Source of the DNA: Orientallactaga sibirica
Lineage: Eukaryota > Chordata > Mammalia > Rodentia > Dipodidae
Reading direction: 5' to 3'
NCBI GenBank assembly: GCA_036365145.1
Contig: JAEOAD010000048.1
Span: forward strand, 17,119,001-17,183,000
Length of the DNA stretch: 64,000 nt
The position numbers were made by a program, and so were the translations under genes. The stretch's first letter is position 1, and every line of letters starts with the position of its first letter. The notes beneath the pieces were generated by a model. That model ran no database searches. It worked only from the letters and a program-made list of their open reading frames with translations, and was not told the origin of the DNA. Shown piece after piece: positions 23,100-33,596 of the stretch.

Positions 23100-23101
<2 letters not shown>
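22646..23101 (+). pseudogene. ATP5MG: Processed pseudogene of ATP5MG (ATP synthase subunit g)
   Basis: Intronless retrocopy of the mRNA for subunit g, a small inner-membrane protein of mitochondrial F1Fo ATP synthase involved in complex dimerisation. A 5'UTR-like segment precedes the ATG at 22680. The frame reads about 19 codons to TGA at 22737, and one base is missing near 22722-22728 relative to the parent. After the shift, about 84 codons are open from 22736 to the stop at 22988-22990, with recognisable blocks such as VTYSKPRLATF, TVKEAMLNGLVATEV and GIIGYNV; the full protein is about 103 residues. A 3'UTR follows with AATAAA at 23070-23075 and a poly(A) tract from 23088. A 16-bp target duplication (aagaaaattattttga) lies at 22630-22645 and 23306-23321, enclosing the retrocopy and a B1 that landed in its tail. 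No promoter is visible. Family identity is sure; loss of function is strongly inferred from the frameshift. Confidence 0.95.
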
Positions 23102-23131
<30 letters not shown>

Positions 23132-23132
23132 A
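23101..23132 (+). repeat. (AAAG)n microsatellite
   Basis: About eight tandem aaag units grown from the retrocopy poly(A) tail. Confidence 0.95.
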
Positions 23133-23140
23133 AAAGAAAA

Positions 23141-23300
23141 CGCCAGGCGTGGTGGTGCACACCTTTAATCCGGAGGCAGAGTAGGAGGATCGCTGTGAGT
23201 TTGAGGCCACCCTGAGACTACATAGTGATTTCCAGGTCAGCCTGAGTTAGAGTGAGATCCTACCTCAAATTACCGCCCCCCCAAAAAAAAAGGAAAAGAA
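23141..23300 (+). mobile_element. B1 SINE inserted in the retrocopy poly(A) tail
   Basis: The B1 body runs from ccaggcgtggtggtgcac through gaggccaccctgagactacatag to the A-rich end. It sits between the (AAAG)n-decayed poly(A) of the ATP5MG retrocopy and that retrocopy's 3' target duplication, so it is the younger insertion. The internal segment normally reading cccagcactcgggaggc is shortened. Confidence 0.9.
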
Positions 23301-23344
23301 AAGAAAAGAAAATTATTTTGAAACTAAATAATCAGCTACTGCAC

Positions 23345-23545
23345 TCCAGTGTACTGAGATCTTCATGAGATATTTCATCTCCATCATCAGGTGTTACAAA
23401 ACGTCATCTTGCAGAAGTCGAGTGACTACACTCAGAGAGGTTGAACAGCTAGCCCATAGTCACAAAGCTACCACCGCAGAGGTAGGCTTTGATTCCACGT
23501 CTGACTGCAGTCCTTGCCTTTGACCTGGGCCCTGTACACCACTAG
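23345..23545 (+). mobile_element. MIR SINE (sense)
   Basis: Ancient tRNA-derived mammalian SINE. The core-side motif cagagaggttgaacagctagcccatagtcac, split here as cagagaggttgaacagcta then gcccatagtcac, and the following nngattccacgtctgact match the MIR pattern of gaggttaagtaacttgcc, ggtcacacagcta and gattcgaacccaggtctg. The last bases overlap the CTCF-like motif. Confidence 0.75.
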
Positions 23546-23552
23546 GGGGCGC
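23539..23552 (+). promoter_or_regulatory. Perfect CTCF core motif
   Basis: The sequence ccactagggggcgc fits CCASYAGRKGGCRS at every position on the + strand. It sits at the 3' end of a MIR and is followed by non-repetitive sequence. CTCF sites define insulators and loop anchors. Occupancy cannot be judged from sequence, and isolated matches arise by chance. Confidence 0.55.
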
Positions 23553-24104
23553 ACCGTGTCAGCAGACAGATGCTCATCTCGAGAGGAAACCGCATTCCCA
23601 AGACCATGGGCTTGCTCCTGAGGCCAGAACCACATTGGGTCTTCCAGCAGCCCGTCCCTTCCGTGGCTGAGGAACCAGAACACCAATCAGAGATGGACAC
23701 TGTCCACATTAGGGAAGCAAGTTCTAGTGTACTGGAGAGCGGCTGTTCTTACTGTTTAAATTAACACCTCCAGCAACCACTGTCAACTCCAGGTGACACG
23801 CAAGACACTTTCAAAGGTAACCAATGCAAATCCCACCAACCTCCTCTCTCTAACAGGGGCTCCTGTAGAAAAGGAAGCATTTAGGATTTGATGGAGCGTA
23901 GCCTTAGGCGTCTGCAAGGAATCTTCATTTTCTTCATTTCATTGAAATGCCACAGCGTCAGAATTATTACCTAAGTACGTGGATAGCAACTCCCTCCCCT
24001 TCAGCAAGATACAGAGACGCTGAGGCTGAGGAGCGGCTCCTTGGCACGGTGAATTCCTCACTCAGGAGGGGCCTCAAACGGTTAAGTTCCTGCTCCTTTC
24101 TGCA

Positions 24105-24300
24105 GCTTATTAACACGCGGCTCTGATTAGGAATTAGATTCTCCGTGAGAGATTCCACTTATAATTTAAGAACTTTTTCTGTACAACCATCGCCAAACAA
24201 TTACATAAAGATTAATTAGCAAATTCCCCAAACAGTGGTAAACAGCAAAGTAGTTTAATTAAAACCATTATCTCCAAATCTGAACGTTAATAACAGTTGT
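24105..24300. promoter_or_regulatory. Candidate conserved non-coding element
   Basis: Repeat-free, with clustered homeodomain-type cores: gattaggaattagat, aagattaattagcaaat, gtttaattaaaacc. This resembles developmental enhancers, but conservation is not known from one sequence. Confidence 0.3.
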
Positions 24301-25344
24301 AGCCCAGGGAGGGATAGAGGCATATGGACCCAGGGTGGGAAGAGGGGAGACTATGCTTCCATTCCAGTGTCCAGCCTGCCAGAGCCTCTGTGTCTGCTGG
24401 TCCTGGGTCATTCCTTGTAAGGACCCTGGTCACTGTCTTGGGAGGTGCCCACTTTCTCTAAACGGCCTTTGTGGCTGTGGCCTAGAGGCCACTGCAGACA
24501 AACCTGTTACCATCAGCTTTCCTCTAACAAAGGCCTTTCATCTTCAAAGGACAGACAATAGGCAGCAGGTGAGGCAAACAATTAGACTTTCTGGGGTGGA
24601 GGGGATTCATAAAACCTGGAATTGTGGGAAAACATCTGTAACAATGACTCTTATCTTTCAGAAGACACTGATAAATTGTATTCCAGCCCCGATCCTTCAT
24701 CCTAACTATGCATTAAGGATTTGGCAAAGGAACTGAGCAAATGAAATGCAATAGCATCAACTATTCAGTAAGCGCACATTGCACCAAATGCCACGAGATC
24801 CTCCGGAAGGCAGTTCATCTTTACTCTCACACTGAGGTGACTTGTGGAGTTGGAGAGCCTACTTTTGTCCCCTCCACGGCCCATCAATATTCCTTTATAC
24901 CACGGATGTCTCTAGGTCCTGTAACAAAGATGGACATTTAACCCATTCAAGGTAGAGACTTGGATCAGTGTGAGCTGAGCAGAAATCACCGTACAGACCT
25001 GAAGGTGATTCTCTTGTTCAGAGTGCTGCATGAACCAGGGAGGCTTGCCTCACCCTCAACAGCCAACGTCCGCGTGACTCCACAGTGAGCAACAGCTGAA
25101 AGGGAGTACCAGCCCTGCCTGGAGACCCTCGGGAGCTTACCTGCCCTTCCTCCACCGCCTTGTGTCCCTCATTCAGACATGCTGTCATAGGGAAGTGGCA
25201 GAGAAGTCACCTTCTGACACACCATGCCCAGTGCATTCATGCTGCCTTGCCCTCACAAACATTCAGGGGCCTGCGTATTTATTTGCTTTTTTGTCCCCCC
25301 CCCCACACACACAGCAGAGTCAGACAGTCTGCCTGCAGCCTGCC

Positions 25345-25410
25345 TCTTCCTTCTGCTGCACTCGAGAAATTATGCAAATCACAGCTATTAGTGTAACCGC
25401 TTCTGCAGAT
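25345..25410. promoter_or_regulatory. Octamer-containing candidate element
   Basis: Exact POU octamer ATGCAAAT at 25372-25379 (gaaattatgcaaatcacagc) in non-repetitive DNA. Confidence 0.3.
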
Positions 25411-26332
25411 TTCAGAAGGAAAGAGGAAAATACAACCACAAAAACTCCTCTGCTTGGGTAAAAGACCATGAATTTCCCCATTCTCCTCATCCACTCTCTT
25501 GTCAATAGGGTATTTATGCATCAGAAGCCTGTTTTTTTTTTTTTTTTTTCAGTCAGATGAATATCTATAAAAGAGACATCAGTCAGTCAGCAGAAACCTC
25601 TAGAACTGCAGTCATGAGTGAGAAAAACCTGGCTGTGACCAGGATGAGGGGAAGAAACAACGGGAAGGAGTTGTGGCCCATAGTCATGCCAAGAGACTGA
25701 GGCAGGGGCCATGCTGTGGAGGATCTATGCCTGGGGGAAGGCTACATGGGTGTGGGACAAACAAGGTTTAAATCGATTCTGAGTGCTCTGCAGTCCTTCC
25801 AAGCATCCTTCTCCCCATTCGTTTGTCCTGCTCATTGGGCTGGAAGCTTCCCACAGGCAGGAGGTGTGTGCAGTGACCCTACCCCACCACACAGCTCTAC
25901 ACCATCACAGACCCAACGCCCAGTGAGACAGTGGCAAAACTGGATATCTGTGTCTGCTGTCATTTTGCTGAGACAACAGCGGTCCTGGTCCCTCCTATGT
26001 GGCCCGAGTAGCATCTATCCAGTCATATGGTTCCGCATGACACCTCAGCCTCAGATGGGTGGAGACAGGGACTTTTGCAAAGATGTAGGAGGAGTTGTTG
26101 CCAGACGGGTCTGAAAGAATGAGGCAGGGAGTCATCTTTCTCTGACTCTCAGAAGGAGCCTGGGCTCAGCCAGCCCCAGGCTACCCTGCAGGGAGAAAGG
26201 AGCTGCCATCCCTCCTCTTGCCTTCTGAGGGGTTCCTGAGAATAGGAGGCAAGGAAGTGAGCATTGTCACCCATCCAGACACTGCCTGAAGCACAGCACG
26301 AGGCAGAGAAGCTCCTGGACGCCTATGCACAG

Positions 26333-26664
26333 TGTAGCAGACAGCTTCAGGTTCTCTGAGATGAACTTCCACACCAGGCACAGTTATGGAGGAAGGGATT
26401 TATTGAAACTTACAGCTCAGGGGAAGTTAAGAAGCTGGCCTGCCTTTACAGGATCAAACACAGAGAGCAAAAGCCACACAGCACATCACACTTTAGGAAT
26501 TCCAGCTAGGCACACTTTGCATATCTTTAGATTGAAATCTCAAACCCACCACCACACCTTAAGATCCGCCCAGTGACACTGCCTCCAGACAGGTGGCTGC
26601 ACATGCAAACTATAAACTAATAAAACACTGAATATATTGAGGGACATCTACTTAAACTACCACA
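26333..26664 (-). mobile_element. MaLR-type solo LTR, second copy
   Basis: A 332-bp copy of the same subfamily, lacking a short internal segment (tctgtcatggcag region) present at 5456-5811. Flanks cacag (26328-26332) and cacaa (26665-26669) fit a 5-bp duplication with one change. Confidence 0.9.
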
Positions 26665-27181
26665 CACAATATTTCTTGACCAACCTGCAAGGTGAGTGGA
26701 AGTAGCTCTCCATAGTAGATCAGACCATCGTGCTGCCCCAGGCTGCCCTCCTCAGCCCACCGCTAGTTAAAGTTCCATGTGGCGCCTTCCCCCGGCACTG
26801 GTATACAGGCACCTCAAGGTCTACCCCAGAGCTCAGTCTGATTCCATGTGAGACCCCTAAGTCCAAACGGAATATGGACTCAACACTCAAGCTGAAGGAA
26901 AGGAGAGGTCATGATAAACTACTCCCTTTATTCCATCCTTCAGGAAGATGCTCTGTTCACATCACAGCAGGACCTGGCCTTGAGCTATTGTTGTCCACAA
27001 ATGATCATATTAATGTGTCCTTTCTTGTCTCTGGATCCTTAGGCCTGAACACTTGTAATTTCTGCCTAATAACCTGCGCCCAAGATATTCTTCAAGGCTC
27101 TGATTTGGGGGAACTCAACCAAGACACATAGACTCGCCAAGAACCAGTGCTGGGGCAACTGATCTCCTTGTAAAGAAAGAT

Positions 27182-27279
27182 GGCATTGGGTCGCTGCCCC
27201 GTACCATACACAAAATCAATTCTGATGGACGGCATTGGGTCGCTGCCCTGTGCCATACACAAAATCAATTCTGATGGGT
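27182..27279 (+). repeat. 49-bp tandem duplication in L1
   Basis: Copies at 27182-27230 and 27231-27279, starting ggcattgggtcgctgccc, with a few substitutions (for example ccccgtacc versus ccctgtgcc). Confidence 0.95.
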
Positions 27280-27599
27280 TAGAGACTTCAATATGAAAGG
27301 GCAAAGCTTGAAATGTTTAGGAGGGTATATTTATGGCCTTGGAGTAGGGAGGGTTTTATTCTAAATTAAATAGAAAACTATTAGCCATTAGACATTTGGT
27401 AATTAATAGTAGTATAATTAAAAACCCATTTTTAGTCAAAAGATACCATAAGGAAAGTGAAAACGACAAGCCACGAACTAGCGAATGCAGTCCAACATTA
27501 AAAGAGCATTATTTCAACTATGTGAAGGAACCAGGCGTTCTGGACTGAGGCAGGAGGACTGCTTGAACCCTGGTCCCTGGGAAAATGAGATCATTTCTC

Positions 27600-27765
27600 C
27601 ATTTTTTTGGTTTGTTTTTGTTTAGACAAGATATCATGGTATCATGTATTCCCGGCTGACCTCATACTCACTATGTAGTTGACGGTGGTCTTGAACACCT
27701 GGTCCTTCTGCCTCCAGCTCCCAAGTGCTGGGATTACAGGCACGTACTACCATGCCTGGTAAGAC
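27600..27765 (-). mobile_element. B1-related SINE inside degraded L1
   Basis: Antisense B1 family (tttggtttgtttttgtttag ... aagtgctgggattacaggca). Confidence 0.75.
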
Positions 27766-28084
27766 AAAATATCTTAAAAATCAATGAGGGAAAAGTAATT
27801 TTAAAATATAGGTCATAGAAGACACACAAACAACCATAAAAAACTCTCAACCAAATTATTAGTCAGAAAAATGCAAATTAAGACTGAATGTGACTAGCAA
27901 GGAAGGCAATAAAACACAGCAGTTGAAGCACAGCCAAAAGTGTCTGCTGGGACCAAATCCTGGCTTCTCTGTAGCAGCTCTTCATGGCACTTCCATTACT
28001 CCCACCCGCAGTGAGCCACTCTCTATGCTCAGCACAGGTACGCTAGGCTGTCTCCACCGTAACTCGACCGGGTTGAGAAACACC

Positions 28085-28375
28085 TATGAGATTAGGAAAG
28101 CATACTTGGGAGTGTGTCTGTGAGGGCGTTTCCAGACAGGATTAGATCATACAAGCTCTGCTTTAATGAATGGCTTCATTCATTGTGTGTGTGTGACGGT
28201 GTTCCCAGAAAGCCTCAGGAGAGCGCAGGCTTAAATGTCAACCATTTGTGGATGGATTCAAAATTTGAATACACACTGGGAGTTGGAGGAGCTGTGGAAG
28301 GTGGGGCCTGTTCGAAGGAAGTCAGTCACTGGGATGTGTCTTGCCCTTGTCCCTTCTTTTTTCTTTTTTAGTAAT

Positions 28376-28414
<39 letters not shown>

Positions 28415-28970
28415 TTATTTACTTGACAGAGAAAGAGGAAGGGAGAAAGAGAGAAAGAAAGAAAGAGAATGGGTGCACCAGGGCCTCTAGCCACTGCAAA
28501 CAAACTCTAGATACGTGTGCCCCCTTGTGCATCTGGCTAACGTGGGTCCTGGGGAATCAAACCTGGGTTGTTTGGCTTTGCAGGTAAATGCCTTAACCAC
28601 TAAGCCATCCCTCCAGTCCCTGGTCCCTTTTTGCTACTGTTCTGCTCTGCTTCCTGCCCACCGTGATGTGAGCTGCTCTGTTAGTCACTTTCAAACAGCA
28701 AGGTTTCTATGATAACAGTTCATTTGGGGGTTAGTTTTGTGTTTATTTTCCCCCAGCCTTCCTTTAACCTCCCCCCAAACCCTTCCACCCCTATTGTCTG
28801 GGCCTCAAGTTGTCTATCAGGTATGCCAGTAACTCAAACGGATCTGCCAAGCCCTCCTCAGTGTGATGGGCTGAGATCTTTAAACCCAGAAGCAAAATAA
28901 ATCTTTCCTCCCTTAAGTAGTTTATCCTGGGAATTTTGTCACGGCAATGATAAAATGAGTATGAGATGAC
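28085..28970 (+). mobile_element. Interspersed repeat split by a SINE
   Basis: tgagggcgtttccagacagg at left; aaaataaatctttcctccct and gggaattttgtcacggcaat at right; SINE at 28366-28620 within. Confidence 0.55.
28366..28620 (-). mobile_element. Dipodid tRNA-type SINE with (TTTA)n tail
   Basis: Antisense copy whose tail has expanded to roughly ten tttatt-type units (28374-28416). It splits an older repeat that resumes at 28621 with tggtccctttttgct. Confidence 0.9.
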
Positions 28971-30154
28971 CGTACACAGTGGTCAGCATTAACACAGATG
29001 GCTGAGTTACAATGAAATGGATGTTCAAAGCACTTAGCAGTGTTTCACAAACAGCAAATGTGAAAACTCTTTTCCAAACAATCCCTAGGCTACACCGAGA
29101 TCCTATAATTGGCACTTAACAGGAGGACATTTTAGATCCTTATTTCGTGTGACCCAAAACATTGCCTTCTACTAACACTCAGGTGACCTACAGGGGCAGG
29201 AACAGTGTCCTGGAACAGTGGCTCTGTTTACCATCGTGTAGCTCAGAACACAGAAGAATGTTGTTAGCTGTGTGCAAGTCACTGTGATCAAAGGCATCCG
29301 AAAATAAATTTTTGTATTTAGTGTTGAATGGTTCCAGGGCTACTGTTTGGGGATTGCAACAGAGATGCTAGAAGAAGCCTAGGATTCAGTATTTTATCTT
29401 TCTGCATCACCTGCATTCATAAACGGTGGAGCGTTTCAAGGCCTGTGGCACCTGCTAAGGAGAGACATGCAGCCCAAGTGTGATGGACAGTGTGAAGATG
29501 GGCCCCTCAAGGCAGCCATGGTGAAGGCAGAACACAGCAGCTCCCTGGGTCTCCCAAGGACTTGGGATGGAAAATGAGAAATAATTCATAACATGAGACT
29601 ATCATAGCCTATCATATGCTACTCATATGGCTATGCAAGTCTTGAGCACCAGGAGACTTCTATGCAGTGGTAGGACCCTGGACACAAGCCTTGCTACCCT
29701 GTGGCAAATCCCTCAGCTGAAATCAAAGGGAGTCACCTCCAGCACTTCACGGGGCCATTTTATTGAGGCTGTAAGGAAGCAGCCTATACTGAGCATGCTC
29801 CAGATGCCAGACGTTGTGCTTGGCTGTGTATGGACTTTCCTGAATCAAGCCAAAGAATAGCACGGTGAAGGAGACACCAAGAGCAGAGAGGACTGGGCAA
29901 GGACCAGACAGAGCTGAGTCTCAGACGACAGGGAAGTGAACTGTGATTGAGAAGGAGCGCGCGGCAAGCTGCCTCACATCGCTTCCAAAGTCAGACCAGG
30001 AGGACTCCTCATCACTGGGGCCAAGCAAAGTAGCATTCCTTGAAGTTTCTGAAGGGAGTCCCAGCGGGGGGGGGGGCTCCGGGGAGGAGCTGTGCTCTGC
30101 AGCCACTCCTCTGCCCTCTCTGCACCTGGGGATGCTAGTTGGGAAGGTATGCAA
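28971..30154. other. Unique sequence, nothing recognised
   Basis: A G-run at 30065-30075 precedes the polypyrimidine tract. No exon supported. Confidence 0.5.
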
Positions 30155-30270
30155 GTGTTCCTTCCCTTCCCTCCTTCTCTTCCTCTTCCTCCTGTTTCTT
30201 CCTTTCTTCTTTCTCTTCTATTTCCTTCTCTCCTCTTCCTTCTTCTCTTTTTGCTTCTCTTCCTCCTCTT
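30155..30270 (+). repeat. Polypyrimidine tract
   Basis: C/T-rich with few purines (cttcctcctgtttcttcctt type), ending at the T-run of the B1 fragment. Confidence 0.9.
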
Positions 30271-30385
30271 TTTTTTGAGATGGGACCTCACTAGGTAGCC
30301 CAGAGTGGTCTTGAACTTGTGATCCTCCTGTCTCAGCCCCATTTCCCCCAAGTTCGAGAAATCCAGGCATACACTATGCCTGGCA
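30268..30385 (-). mobile_element. B1-related SINE fragment
   Basis: Antisense (gagatgggacctcactaggt ... gatcctcctgtctcagcccc) next to a pyrimidine-rich tract. Confidence 0.7.
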
Positions 30386-30622
30386 AGCACCGGGCTTCTG
30401 AAACATCCTCTACAGCACTGGGGTAAGCAGAAGTACTTCCTCTAGGCTCTGAAGGCCACCCAGGGGACCACCCACCATGTGCAACCCATGCTGACTCCTC
30501 TATGTCCCCTGGGGCCTCTGACTTCACCTGGTCTTCTACCTCATTCTAACCCTATGGAAAGTAAAATCAAGGTTAAAAAAAAAAAAAACAATGTTCACAT
30601 TAGCAAACAAACAAGAAAAACA

Positions 30623-30623
<1 letters not shown>

Positions 30624-30698
<75 letters not shown>
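30624..30698. repeat. (GT)n/(GA)n compound microsatellite
   Basis: GT units to about 30661, then GAGAGA/GTGTGT mixtures up to the SINE at 30704. Confidence 0.98.
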
Positions 30699-30699
<1 letters not shown>

Positions 30700-30703
30700 A
30701 CAG

Positions 30704-30901
30704 GGCTGGAGAGATGGATTAGCAGTTAAGGCGCCTGCCTGCAAAGCCTAAGAATGTTTGTTTAAATCTCCAGGTCTCACTTTTAGCCAGATGCAAAAGT
30801 GACATGAGCACACAATGTCGCACATGTGCACAAGGGGGTGCATGCGTCTGGAGTTCATTCACAGAGCCTGAAAAGGTCCTGGAATGCCCATTCTCTCTCT
30901 G

Positions 30902-30938
<37 letters not shown>

Positions 30939-30955
30939 TTCTCAAATTAAAAAAA
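30704..30955 (+). mobile_element. Dipodid tRNA-type SINE, long variant
   Basis: The target duplication gagagagaaacag lies at 30691-30703 and 30956-30968. It contains the long-subtype insert (aaaagtgacatgagcacaca) and a (CT)n run at 30899-30934. Confidence 0.9.
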
Positions 30956-31074
30956 GAGAGAGAAACAGTTTATGTGGAGGCCCAGATCACTCCAGAAATA
31001 CCAGAAATAACAATCATATCCATTGTTTGTGATTACTTAGTGATTACCACCCGCCTGGCACCATCTGATTGAAC

Positions 31075-31260
31075 ACCTCACATGTATTTATTCCTTTACT
31101 TTCCTTGACAACCCCATGAGGTAAGTGCTGTTTAACCTGGTTTGACTTTTAGAGATGCAAGGGCAGGGAATCAGTATTTATAAGTTGGCAGTGCATCCCA
31201 AGTTGGCAGAGCTGAGGTTTGAAGTATAACGATCTGGCTCCAGATTCCCTTGCCCAAGGT
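31075..31260 (+). mobile_element. MIR SINE
   Basis: Sense MIR pattern: ttgacaaccccatgaggtaa, gagatgcaagggcagggaat, agctgaggtttgaag and ctggctccagattccc. Confidence 0.7.
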
Positions 31261-32942
31261 GGCAGTGTCCCCTGCTCTCATATGACTGGAAGTGGGGAAG
31301 ATACCCGGAGGTCAATTTTGATTCAACTTACTGTGAATGGGTGGTCATCAAAAATACAGGAAAGCAGTTGAAGGTGGAGTGCATACGCTGGAAACTGGTC
31401 ACCATGCTTTAGGGAAATGACAAGACACAGATGCTGGCTTCGGGAAATTTGGAGCATAGTTGGTCACGTGACTCAGGCCTCAGGATGACTCCAGGAACCT
31501 TCAGAGAACTTAGCCACCACTGACTCCCAGGCCTAAGACCTCTGGGGCCCAGCACAGTTCTAACCATGACAGGAACCTCCAAGATCAGGGAAAAGACTGA
31601 TCAGGAAGGCAGAAGGCAGCAGAAGGCCTGACCAGTCATGTTGGGCCAGGCATGTGTTCTGATTGCTGCCGGACAAGTCCCCAAACCAACTACTCAGAAG
31701 CCCTCCCCCACTCCTCAAGGAACTGAGCACCAGGGAACATTGCAATCAAACAAGAATCTGGAGAGACAGGGAGGCATGCAGAAGAGCTAGAGTGGAGAAC
31801 AGAACCAAATGAGGAATGGATCAACATTAAGAACTTCTGGACATAAGCACCTCACTTACTTCTGTAACTGGCTAGTCAGGTCTCTGCTGAACACCCTCTG
31901 CACTCTGAAAGTTGAGAACAAGGTGGTTTAAAAAAAAAAAAAGGCATGCTTAGCCCAGCATGGTAGCACACGCCTTTAATCCTAGCACTTGGGAGGCAGA
32001 GGTAGGAGGATCACCATGAGTTTGAGGCTACTCTGAGACTACATAGTGAATTCCAGGTCAGCCTGGGCTAGAGTGAGACCCTACCTCGAAAAACCAAAAC
32101 AAACAAACAAACAAAAAGGCAAGCAATAGAGCTAACATTCTAGAAAAGACAGAAGCAAGTAAACATTCTTGAAGTGGCCAGTTTGTCAGAATCCTATCCT
32201 TGTCCAACTTCCTCATCTCCTCTTCTAGAAGGCAACACAGCACAGCAAGCAGTGCAGGAGTGGACCCTCCTCGGATACATGCCGTGATCAAGGGGTAGGT
32301 TCTTTCGTGGGCTGTGCTGCTCAAAGGAACATTGCAGCTGTCTCCAACATGCCTAGCTATGGTCCTGTAAGTCTAAGAAAACCCAACATTGCTGAGCGCA
32401 CAACAGGCAACAGATGGGTTGGTTCCCTCCCTGGTATCAAACGTCTCTGTGTCCACGGCTTCCGGCTGAGCATAAGTAAGCCCTGGAGTTTATCTTCACG
32501 AGACCAGATTCACTTTCACTTTGTGGAGCGTGCGCAAAAACTGGTTGTTCAGCATGTTTAACATCACTTTTATTCTATGCCAGATCTCCATGGAAATGGT
32601 CAGTGACAACTTAAAGGAGGGCGGGGAGAATCCCAGTGAGCCTTGGCAACAAGACAAGGCTTTTACGCTGCTGGAACTTTAATTCCACTATACATTAAGA
32701 TACTGAATCAGAACTGAAGAGTCACTTAGCCTTAAAAAAGTCCATGAGCCTTCTTGAGAAAGCTTTCAATTTAGGATGAAAAAAGTAGTAAGAGGATGTT
32801 ACTTTTAACCCCTCTCAACTCCAAGAAGCAAGGAAGACCACTCAGAGGGCTCCGATCCCTGAGACTCAGCGGTGTCAAATACATCATTTCAGTACGGGCC
32901 TCAGAAGATGAAGGAAGTTGAGGCAATGAGAATCTGTTCTCA
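31261..32942. other. Unique sequence around one B1
   Basis: No repeat besides the B1 at 31951-32115 and no gene recognised. Confidence 0.5.
31951..32115 (+). mobile_element. B1 SINE
   Basis: Complete B1 with A-rich tail. Flanks aaaaaggcatgc and aaaaaggcaagc suggest the target duplication. Confidence 0.92.
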
Positions 32943-33150
32943 GGCTGGGGAGATGACTCCAAGGTTAAGGCATTTGCCTGCAAGCCTTATGACCCAGGTT
33001 TGATCCCCTAGTCCCCACGTAAAGCCAGATGTCCAAAGGGGCACATGCCATGTTTGCAGTGGCACTGTGCCATGGTGCACCCATTCTCTCACTCTGTCTC
33101 TCTGTACTCGCAAATAAATAAAATATTAAAAAATAAGTAAAATTTAAAAA
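32943..33150 (+). mobile_element. Dipodid tRNA-type SINE, diverged
   Basis: Head ggctggggagatgactccaa, body aaagccagatgtccaaagg, tail aaataaataaaatatt. Confidence 0.8.
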
Positions 33151-33184
33151 GAAGCCTGTCTCATTAGAGAAAAGGAATTCAGAG

Positions 33185-33565
33185 GGAAAATTATGGTTTA
33201 AATATGAATTATTGCCCATAGGGTCATGGGTTAGAAAACTCGGTTCCGTGTTGGCAGCAGTGTTATGGAAAGTGATGGAAACTATAGGATGTGGAGTCTT
33301 GATGGAGGAAGGTAAATCACAGGGGAAGGCCTTCGAAGGTCATTACTGGTCCCCATTCCCTACACCTTTCTTTGCTTTCTGGCCACCATGAGGTGAAAGG
33401 ACATAGTCCCACCACCATGACATTCTGTTTCACCAGGGGCCCCCAAATCAATAGAGCCAAGTACTTTGGGCTGAAACTTCTGAAACACTGAGACAAAATA
33501 AATAATTCTCCACCCAAGTTGTTTATGCCAGGTAACCTGTTACCACGAGACAGCTAATACAACCT
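33185..33565 (+). mobile_element. Interspersed repeat
   Basis: ccaccatgaggtgaaaggac, ctgaaacttctgaaacactg, aaataaataattctccaccc and gagacagctaatac match the family of 35390-36190. Confidence 0.55.
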
Positions 33566-33596
33566 ACAGTCTACACAAAGAAAGATTAAGGGACCA

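Larger units (their letters stand above)
23553..26327. other. Repeat-poor unique block
   Basis: The longest stretch without recognised SINEs, LINEs or LTRs. It contains the candidate elements at 24105-24300 and 25345-25410 and a T-run at 25531-25549. Several 60-130-codon frames lack recognisable domains. Confidence 0.55.
27130..27895 (+). mobile_element. Degraded L1 ORF2 C-terminal remnant
   Basis: Matches include accatacacaaaatcaattc, gggttagagacttcaatatg, ggaaagtgaaaacgacaagc and cagaaaaatgcaaattaaga. A 49-bp tandem duplication lies at 27182-27279 and a B1-type insertion at 27600-27765. Confidence 0.65.

Noticed and set aside
25531..25553. 3' splice site (poly-T followed by CAG)
   Set aside because: A homopolymer T run with CAG is common by chance; no downstream exon-like frame or matching donor was seen.
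30062..30076. Possible G-quadruplex/CpG-island start
   Set aside because: A single G-run in otherwise ordinary sequence; CpG density is low.
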